This document shows, piece by piece, positions 1-4,760 of a stretch of 10,048 nt of DNA. The notes beneath the pieces are model-generated. The model was not told where the DNA came from. It made no database searches and saw only the letters and a list, made by a program, of their open reading frames with translations. Numbering within the stretch: position 1 is the first letter of the stretch; each line of letters opens with the position of its first letter. This stretch comes from SIG710 sp045587665. Lineage in GTDB: Bacteria; Bacillota; Clostridia; Oscillospirales; CAG-272. The DNA lies in the NCBI GenBank assembly GCA_045587665.1, contig JAZNCT010000005.1:1-10048 (forward strand). Direction: 5' to 3'. The position numbers were made by a program, and so were the translations under genes.

Positions 1-861
1 GGATATGTAAAGCCATATACGCCTGAACTGAAGATAATTGAAAATCAGTATTATCAAGCGGCATATTGCGGTCTTTGCAGAGCTATGAAAAAAGAGGGCG
101 GCACGATCTCCCGTTTGACGCTCAGCTATGATGTTACATTCCTTGTTTTGGCACGCCTTGCGATAACGGGAGAGATTCCAGAATTTTATAAAAAACGCTG
201 TTTTGCTCACCCTTTTAAGAAAAAGCTGGTTATGAAGCCAAACCGAGCACTGATTTATTCATCTCATGCAGGCACTCTGCTTACAGGGCATAAGATAGGT
301 GACGATATTGCAGATGAGAAGGGTATGAAAAAGCTTGGTGCAATGTTTATGAAGATGTTTTTTGCATCTTCATATAGAAAAGCCTCCCGGGGCTATGCAG
401 AGCTTGACGAAAAGATAAAATCTCACCTTGGCGATCTCAGAACCCTTGAAAGAGAAAAGCTGAGGTCTGCAGACCGTCCTGCCGCCCTTTTCGGAGAGCT
501 TATGGCAGATATAATGACATATGGGATAGAGGATGAAGAAAAAAAGCTTGTTGCTTCCTCTCTCGGCAGTGCTCTTGGCAGGTGGATATATCTTATAGAT
601 GCGCTGGATGATATTGAGGATGACAGAAAGAAAAAGAGTTATAATCCTTTCCTTTTGCTTTTTGATGATGCCGCACTTGACGGAGAAAAAAAGCTTGATA
701 TTGAGGCGGCTATGCTTTCGGTTCTGAAAAAAGCTTTAGCTGCACTTGATCTGATTGATTTTGAGGGGAGGAGCGACCTTGAAGGGCTTATGCGCAATGT
801 TATTTCGGTGGGCCTGCCGAGGATCACTCACCAAATTCTTTTTGAAAGCGGGAAGATATAA
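1..861 (+). CDS. DUF5685 family protein, 5' end outside window; possible isoprenoid-synthase-like fold
   Basis: The frame is open from the first base, so this is the 3' 286 codons of a gene. The visible start (G-Y-V-K-P) matches the usual family beginning MFGYV.P, so the true start is probably about two codons upstream. The ATG at 85 has no ribosome binding site and would cut off the family hallmark Y-C-G-L-C (visible residues 22-26), so I reject it as start. The protein is mostly helical with no signal peptide or clear membrane segment, hence probably cytoplasmic. Two acidic motifs stand out: G-D-D-I-A-D-E (residues 100-106) and D-A-L-D-D-I-E-D-D-R-K-K-K-S-Y-N-P (200-216). By inference these resemble the two Mg/diphosphate-binding motifs of squalene/phytoene synthase-like enzymes; the family is officially of unknown function. 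It heads a four-gene unit with a J-domain protein, a membrane protein and a VanZ protein. Family assignment is fairly sure; the enzymatic idea is speculative. Confidence 0.8.
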   Translation, partial: GYVKPYTPELKIIENQYYQAAYCGLCRAMKKEGGTISRLTLSYDVTFLVLARLAITGEIPEFYKKRCFAHPFKKKLVMKPNRALIYSSHAGTLLTGHKIGDDIADEKGMKKLGAMFMKMFFASSYRKASRGYAELDEKIKSHLGDLRTLEREKLRSADRPAALFGELMADIMTYGIEDEEKKLVASSLGSALGRWIYLIDALDDIEDDRKKKSYNPFLLLFDDAALDGEKKLDIEAAMLSVLKKALAALDLIDFEGRSDLEGLMRNVISVGLPRITHQILFESGKI

Positions 862-865
862 TTAG

Positions 866-925
866 ATGTTTGTTATGCAACAAAGAAAGGAATACCTTGC
901 CATGGGGCAGGGTGCGGTCAAGTGA
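866..925 (+). other. possible 19-codon leader ORF before the J-domain gene
   Basis: An ATG at 866 opens a short frame (MFVMQQRKEYLAMGQGAVK) whose TGA at 923-925 directly abuts the ATG (926) of the next gene in the same frame. GGAAG at 851-855 could serve as its ribosome site, and the good site AAAGAAAGG (882-890) lies 11 bases before an internal in-frame ATG at 902. The downstream gene has no good ribosome site of its own. Translational coupling or a leader peptide is therefore possible, as is a sequencing or ancestral stop-codon artefact. No homology is recognised. Confidence 0.25.
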
Positions 926-1537
926 ATGAACGACCCTTACAAAATTCTGGGTGTTTCTCCGAACGCTTCGGATGAGGATATAAAAAAAGCCTACCGAGAG
1001 CTGGCAAGAAAATATCACCCTGATAAATACAGAGACAGCGACCTTTCGGAGCTGGCAAACGAAAAGATGAAGGAAGTCAATGCCGCATACGAGGAGATAC
1101 AAAAATTGCGTTCCGGGGAATCTGCCTATTACGGTTCGGGAACTTCATATGGAAGCTGGCAGACAGGAGATTCCGGAAGTCCTAAATTTGCAAGAGTCAG
1201 AATACTTATAAATCAAGGCAATATCAGAGAAGCCGAAGAGATCCTTTTGGCTGCCGATGCAAATGACCGTGCGGCGGAATGGAACTTTCTCATGGGCTGT
1301 GTTGAACTGAAAAAGGGAAATAGCTTTGATGCTTCAAGATATTTTGACACGGCGTGCTCTATGGATCCCTCAAATGCCGAATATGCTTCTATGAGAATGC
1401 GCATGAGATCATTTGGTAATATGGGAGGCGGCGGAACGGCAGTGGGAGGCTGTTCGGGCTGTGACATATGCTCAACGCTGATATGCGCCGATTGCTGCTG
1501 TGAATGTATGGGCGGAGATCTTATTCGATGCTGTTAA
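926..1537 (+). CDS. J-domain protein with TPR-like middle and cysteine-rich C-terminal tail
   Basis: Residues 3-61 form a J-domain: D-P-Y-K-I-L-G-V at the start, the DnaK-stimulating H-P-D triad at 31-33, and a closing helix A-A-Y-E-E-I. Known role of the domain: it recruits and activates Hsp70 (DnaK) ATPase. Residues 64-86 are a Gly/Ser/Tyr linker. Residues 87-155 look like two TPR-type helical hairpins (R-I-L-I-N-Q-G-N-I-R-E-A-E-E-I-L, then W-N-F-L-M-G-C-V-E-L-K-K-G-N). After a Gly-rich spacer the last 28 residues carry ten cysteines, including a C-C-C-E-C run and a terminal C-C; they may bind metal. It is not classical DnaJ, which has four CxxCxGxG repeats and about 375 residues. The ATG at 926 is forced by the in-frame TGA directly before it, and its own ribosome site is poor. 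It lies 64 bases after the DUF5685 gene and is probably co-transcribed with it. The client is unknown. Confidence 0.88.
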   Translation: MNDPYKILGVSPNASDEDIKKAYRELARKYHPDKYRDSDLSELANEKMKEVNAAYEEIQKLRSGESAYYGSGTSYGSWQTGDSGSPKFARVRILINQGNIREAEEILLAADANDRAAEWNFLMGCVELKKGNSFDASRYFDTACSMDPSNAEYASMRMRMRSFGNMGGGGTAVGGCSGCDICSTLICADCCCECMGGDLIRCC

Positions 1538-1564
1538 AAATGATTTATGAAAGGGGAGAAGCTT

Positions 1565-2149
1565 TTGTCGACTTCACCGCTTAAAATAAAGATCGATTAT
1601 GGCAGTATCTTGCCTAAGAGAAAAATAAAAAACAGCAAAAAGATATCCTTTTGTGCTCTTTTCAGTGCGCTTGGCGTTGTGATAATGTATATTGGGGCTG
1701 TGCTTGAGGTGCTTGATATTTCAATGGCCTGCATAGCTTCTATGATATGTATAATGGCGGTTATGGAGATAGGCGGTGCTTATCCTTGGCTGATATATGC
1801 TGTTACCGGGGCACTTTCTGCCTTGCTTTTGCCCCAGAAATTTGCGGCTCTTATATATATTTTTTTTGCGGGCTATTATCCAATGCTCAAATGCGGAATA
1901 GAGAGGCTAAACAGCAGGATAGCGGAATGGGTGATCAAGATATTGGTCTTTAATGTTTCTATGGGGCTTATGGTTATGCTTTCTCTGCTGGTGCTTTCCC
2001 CGGGCGGAATGACAAGGCCTTATATAATAGCACTTTTTGCCATTGGAAATGTAACCTTTGTTGCATATGATATTGCACTTTCAATGCTTGTGCGTCTTTA
2101 TCTTTTTAAATACAGAAAGCTTTTCAAGATAGAAAAGCTCTTAAAATAA
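1565..2149 (+). CDS. conserved polytopic membrane protein, ECF S-component-like in appearance
   Basis: A protein of 194 residues with a basic cytoplasmic N-terminus (K-R-K-I-K-N-S-K-K around 18-26), then about five or six hydrophobic segments covering most of residues 28-180, and a basic C-terminus. I chose the TTG at 1565 because AAAGGGGAG (1550-1558) sits 6 bases before it. The in-frame ATG at 1547 would add six residues but has no ribosome site upstream and would place that purine tract inside the coding region. The arrangement (short basic N-terminus, I-S-F-C-A-L-F-S-A-L-G-V-V, compact bundle of about six helices) recalls substrate-binding S components of ECF transporters, but no defining motif is visible, so no function is assigned. 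It follows the J-domain gene by 27 bases and precedes the VanZ gene by 11, which indicates one operon. Confidence 0.75.
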   Translation: MSTSPLKIKIDYGSILPKRKIKNSKKISFCALFSALGVVIMYIGAVLEVLDISMACIASMICIMAVMEIGGAYPWLIYAVTGALSALLLPQKFAALIYIFFAGYYPMLKCGIERLNSRIAEWVIKILVFNVSMGLMVMLSLLVLSPGGMTRPYIIALFAIGNVTFVAYDIALSMLVRLYLFKYRKLFKIEKLLK

Positions 2150-2160
2150 CGGGAGGGAAA

Positions 2161-2637
2161 ATGACTAAAAAGAGAATTGCGGCCATTGTTATAGATTCGC
2201 TTTTGATAATTGCAACGCTTCTTTTTATATTTGGAAATTCCTTGCTTGATAAAAAGGATTCAACAGACAAAAGCAATAATGTGACTCATATAGTTGAACA
2301 GCTTCCACCGGTTCAAAGTGCACTGGAGGAGGAAAAGATTACAAACGGGGATGTTGAAGCGGCGGTACGCTCGCTTGCCCATGTTGCGGAATTTGGTCTG
2401 CTTGGTGCTGAGGTTATGCTTCTTGTTTTGCTTGTGGGATTGAGACCCTTTTCGCTTTCTGCATTTTTGCCATTTTTCTTTTGCCTTATTATAGGACTTG
2501 CGGATGAATGCCTTCAGCTAAAAACAGACAGGGCGGCAGAGGTTGTGGATGTTTTAAAGGACTTTGCCGGTTCTCTTTTTGGGGGCGGCGCTGTGCTGGT
2601 CATGTATGGCTTAAGGAGTTTTAGTAAAAAAATATAA
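2161..2637 (+). CDS. VanZ-family membrane protein
   Basis: A 158-residue membrane protein. Segment 1 spans about residues 6-24 and ends in F-G-N-S; an outside-type polar loop with a charged stretch follows (28-68). Then come R-S-L-A-H-V-A-E-F (70-78), a second segment (79-95), a third (98-115) ending in A-D-E-C-L-Q (114-119), R124, and D130-V-L-K-D134-F-A-G before the last segment (135-150). These spaced Arg/His/Glu, Asp-Glu-x-x-Gln and Asp-x-x-x-Asp-x-x-Gly positions are the VanZ signature. VanZ proteins are linked to low-level teicoplanin resistance and to cell-envelope functions, but most family members, including lone copies such as this, have no established role; nothing here points to a van resistance cluster. 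GGGAGG at 2151-2156 supports the ATG. It is the last gene of the unit and ends just before a terminator. Confidence 0.88.
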   Translation: MTKKRIAAIVIDSLLIIATLLFIFGNSLLDKKDSTDKSNNVTHIVEQLPPVQSALEEEKITNGDVEAAVRSLAHVAEFGLLGAEVMLLVLLVGLRPFSLSAFLPFFFCLIIGLADECLQLKTDRAAEVVDVLKDFAGSLFGGGAVLVMYGLRSFSKKI

Positions 2638-2645
2638 AATGATTT

Positions 2646-2676
2646 AAAGGCTGGGACTGAGTGTCTCGGCCTTTTT
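2646..2676 (+). terminator. intrinsic terminator after the VanZ gene
   Basis: Arms AAAGGCTGGGAC (2646-2657) and GTCTCGGCCTTT (2663-2674) form a 12-pair stem with two G-U pairs and a 5-base loop (TGAGT), followed by Ts that are interrupted by a C at 2677. It sits 9 bases after the VanZ stop and just before the lipoprotein promoter, so it separates the two transcription units. Confidence 0.82.
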
Positions 2677-2739
2677 CATTTGCCGAATTTCATTGACATT
2701 TTAGAATTTTCATGGTAAAATAAAGCAAAACGGCAAATG
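2677..2739. repeat. inverted repeat bracketing the lipoprotein promoter
   Basis: CATTTGCCG (2677-2685) and CGGCAAATG (2731-2739) are perfect 9-base inverted arms placed upstream of the -35 and just downstream of the likely start of transcription. The core TTTGCC occurs a third time at 2744-2749, so in the transcript GGCAAA (2732-2737) can pair with it as a small 5'-leader hairpin. It could be an operator pair or leader structure; no known regulator is recognised. Confidence 0.4.
2693..2721 (+). promoter_or_regulatory. sigma-A type promoter of the lipoprotein gene
   Basis: A perfect -35 TTGACA (2693-2698), a 17-base spacer and a -10 TAAAAT (2716-2721) preceded by TG at 2713-2714 (extended -10). 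Transcription would start near 2728, about 40 bases before the ATG. This is the strongest promoter match on the + strand and implies high expression unless repressed. Confidence 0.85.
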
Positions 2740-2767
2740 CCTTTTTGCCAATGTTTGGAGGATATAA

Positions 2768-4420
2768 ATGACTAAAAAGATCTTATCATTGTTTCTCGCA
2801 CTTATTATGCTTGGTTCTGTGATGCTTCTTGCGGCTTGCGACAGCGGCTGGGAAGACAGCTATGACTATGATGCTGCCAAAGATGACGATGAAGACGATG
2901 ATGAAGATGATGACGAAGATGAGACCACGGATTTTGATTTAGATGATTTTATTGGTACAAACACTCCGGATACTGGGTGGGAAGCTATAGACACTCCCGC
3001 TGATTCTGAGGGAACCTCTGTGCCTGTTGAAACTGCAGACGACGAAAAGCCTTGGTTTGACCCGGTAAGCCAAACATATGATTTTGATGGATACGAGTTT
3101 ACGTTCCTTAACTCTGCCCCTGTCTATTATATGTACATTTACCTTGACCCCGATATGACAGTTGACGTTCTTGACGGCTGCTGCTTTGAGAGAAACCTTC
3201 TTGCAGAAGAAAAGTTCAACATCACCATAAGCGAGGAAGCACAGCCCTATACTGACCTTGCGGCATATGCAAAGACAATGATCTATGCAGACGAGGATGC
3301 ATATGATGCAATGTATATCCCTGCCTCCATGCTGACACCCCTTATCTCTGAAAATCTTTTTTATGATCTGCTTGAGATCGAGGAGCTGAACGTCGACAAA
3401 ATTTGGTGGCACCAGCCGGGTATTCAGCGCAACATAATTGAGGGACGACTTTATTATGCAACAAGCGACCTTAATCTTATGGCCTTTGAAAGCGCTTGGG
3501 GTATTTACTTTAACGAAGAAATGATGTATAACCTGGGTCTTGACGAGCCTTTTGATATGGTTTTTGACGGCAAGTGGACATTTGACAAGATGAAGGAATA
3601 CTGCTCTGCAGCAGCTAAACTCAACGGTGATTCCACCTATGTATTTGATGTAAACGGCAAGGCAAGATACGGTCTTGTTAACTTTGGTAACGCTAACTAT
3701 ATGGCATACGGTATGGGTGCGGAAAGTGTTACTCGTGATGCAAATGAAAGATATCACTTTACTGCAGATACCGATCCTCATTTTATGAATGTTTGGAATG
3801 AACTGATAGATTTTTACGGCCCCGATAACGGTCTCCAGCTCACAGCTTCTGCAACCGACCTTGCAGCAGACGGTTACTTCACAGTATTCGAGTCCAACCG
3901 TTCGCTCTTCCTTCATGCAGAGCTAAAGGGTGCAACAATGCTTCGTGAGTGGGAAGGAATATTCGGTGTGCTTCCTCAGCCTAAGTTTGATGAAAAGCAG
4001 GAAGCTTACAACTCAAACATCTTCTCCAGCTGTCTCTCCTTCTGTATTCCTGTAACAAATGGAAACACTGAAAGAACGGGTATCATTGTTGACTATCTCA
4101 CATACGAGTCATACAGAAGCCTTCTTCCCAGATACTATGATATTCACGTTTCTTTGAAGTCTCTTTGTAGACAGGAGTCTATCGACGTGCTTGCGCTTAT
4201 CCGAGGTACACTTGGATGTGAGGCTTCGGTTCCTTACGGTTGGACAGGCGACCTTAACTCTAAGCTGAGTGAGCTTGCAAAAACCAATTCAAAAGCGCTT
4301 AATTCTACTATTTTAGCGTACAAAGATAGAGCTATAGCAAATATAAACAATACCTACGCAAAATATCCGAGAGTTGTAAACTGGTTTTATCATACTCAAT
4401 TTATCGACAATTGTCGATAG
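2768..4420 (+). CDS. extracellular solute-binding lipoprotein with acidic linker
   Basis: A 550-residue secreted lipoprotein. Residues 1-23 are a signal peptide (M-T-K-K then a hydrophobic core) ending in the lipobox L-A-A-C, with Cys24 as the lipid anchor. Residues 25-95 are a low-complexity acidic linker including 14 consecutive Asp/Glu (39-52). The folded part starts near 100 and has the look of clostridial family-1-type solute-binding proteins: E-R-N-L-L-A-E-E-K-F-N-I, then Y-D-A-M-Y-I (residues 178-183), W-G-I-Y-F-N-E-E-M and D-G-K-W-T-F-D-K-M. Such proteins capture sugars, oligosaccharides or other solutes outside the cell and deliver them to an ABC permease, but no permease or ATPase gene is present in the window, and the ligand cannot be told. 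GGAGG at 2757-2761 is 6 bases before the ATG. The stop codon lies in a perfect palindrome. The broad class is likely; a non-transport sensor or adhesin role is possible. Confidence 0.8.
   Translation: MTKKILSLFLALIMLGSVMLLAACDSGWEDSYDYDAAKDDDEDDDEDDDEDETTDFDLDDFIGTNTPDTGWEAIDTPADSEGTSVPVETADDEKPWFDPVSQTYDFDGYEFTFLNSAPVYYMYIYLDPDMTVDVLDGCCFERNLLAEEKFNITISEEAQPYTDLAAYAKTMIYADEDAYDAMYIPASMLTPLISENLFYDLLEIEELNVDKIWWHQPGIQRNIIEGRLYYATSDLNLMAFESAWGIYFNEEMMYNLGLDEPFDMVFDGKWTFDKMKEYCSAAAKLNGDSTYVFDVNGKARYGLVNFGNANYMAYGMGAESVTRDANERYHFTADTDPHFMNVWNELIDFYGPDNGLQLTASATDLAADGYFTVFESNRSLFLHAELKGATMLREWEGIFGVLPQPKFDEKQEAYNSNIFSSCLSFCIPVTNGNTERTGIIVDYLTYESYRSLLPRYYDIHVSLKSLCRQESIDVLALIRGTLGCEASVPYGWTGDLNSKLSELAKTNSKALNSTILAYKDRAIANINNTYAKYPRVVNWFYHTQFIDNCR
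4402..4419. promoter_or_regulatory. 18-bp perfect palindrome, candidate operator of the small regulator
   Basis: TATCGACAATTGTCGATA is self-complementary over all 18 bases and includes the first two bases of the lipoprotein stop codon. It lies 44 bases before the helix-turn-helix gene. Its right half contains TTGTCG (4411-4416), which with TATCCT (4434-4439) 17 bases on makes a weak promoter (4 of 6 matches each). A dimeric regulator bound here would block that promoter; autoregulation by the downstream protein is the simplest guess. It has no loop or T tract, so it is not a terminator. Confidence 0.45.
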
Positions 4421-4435
4421 AAAGATAATAATTTA

Positions 4436-4454
4436 TCCTATTGTACATAGGAGG
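4436..4454 (+). promoter_or_regulatory. ribosome-binding-site hairpin before the small regulator
   Basis: TCCTAT (4436-4441) can pair with ATAGGA (4447-4452) around a TGTAC loop. The right arm contains most of the Shine-Dalgarno AGGAGG (4449-4454) that serves the ATG at 4464. Folding would hide the site, so translation of the regulator may be damped. The hairpin would only be fully present in transcripts reading through from the lipoprotein gene, not in those starting near 4445. Confidence 0.4.
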
Positions 4455-4463
4455 AATTATATC

Positions 4464-4667
4464 ATGATGAGCTATGCACCGTTATATGAAACTATGAAAG
4501 AAAAGGGATATTCAACCTATAGGTTAATAAACAATCATAATATCAGCCGCAGCTTGCTTGACAGACTCAGACACAACCGACCTATAAGCACAGTTACTCT
4601 CAATGATCTTTGCACGATACTTGATTACATAGTTGAGGATGTTTTGGTGTATATAAAGGACCAATAA
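4464..4667 (+). CDS. small Cro/C1-type helix-turn-helix transcriptional regulator
   Basis: A 67-residue protein that is almost entirely one lambda-repressor-like DNA-binding domain: helix 1 (Y-A-P-L-Y-E-T-M-K-E), helices 2-3 (S-T-Y-R-L-I-N-N to I-S-R-S-L-L-D-R-L-R, residues 17-36), a wing-like R-P-I-S-T-V, then T-L-N-D-L-C-T-I-L-D-Y-I-V-E-D-V-L-V-Y-I (45-64). This end is typical of the compact HTH_26/YozG-like group. There is no sensor domain. AGGAGG at 4449-4454 supports the first ATG (4464); a second ATG at 4467 is less well spaced. It lies 43 bases after the lipoprotein gene and before a terminator, so it may be co-transcribed with the lipoprotein or use a weak promoter at the palindrome. 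The target is unknown; self-regulation or control of the lipoprotein is plausible. Confidence 0.85.
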   Translation: MMSYAPLYETMKEKGYSTYRLINNHNISRSLLDRLRHNRPISTVTLNDLCTILDYIVEDVLVYIKDQ

Positions 4668-4703
4668 ACCAAAGACTTGTTTTTGTTTATCAGTTCTATA
4701 ATG

Positions 4704-4760
4704 ACAATAAAGAATATGGGAATCGGAAAAATGCCGATTCCCATATTCTTTATTGTTTTT
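4704..4760. terminator. long bidirectional terminator between the small regulator and clpC
   Basis: Arms 4705-4726 and 4734-4755 are perfectly complementary over 22 bases, extended to 23 by A4704-T4756, around the loop AAAAATG. TTTTT at 4756-4760 gives a proper tail for the + strand. On the - strand the tail is only T-rich with interruptions. The right arm contains the last two sense-strand codons region and stop of clpC (TAA at 4752-4750), so the clpC transcript folds through its own stop codon. It serves converging genes from both sides. Confidence 0.85.

Noticed and set aside
85..87. ATG at 85 as the start of the first gene
   Set aside because: There is no ribosome site, and the frame is open to base 1 with conserved family residues including Y-C-G-L-C upstream.
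2161..2637. VanZ gene as evidence of a glycopeptide resistance cluster
   Set aside because: No vanH/A/X/Y or two-component genes are nearby, and VanZ-like proteins are widespread alone.
2939..3916. Long - strand open frame opposite the lipoprotein gene
   Set aside because: Its translation is cysteine/valine-rich with no domain pattern, and it lies wholly antisense to a well supported secreted protein; it is a shadow of the codon bias.
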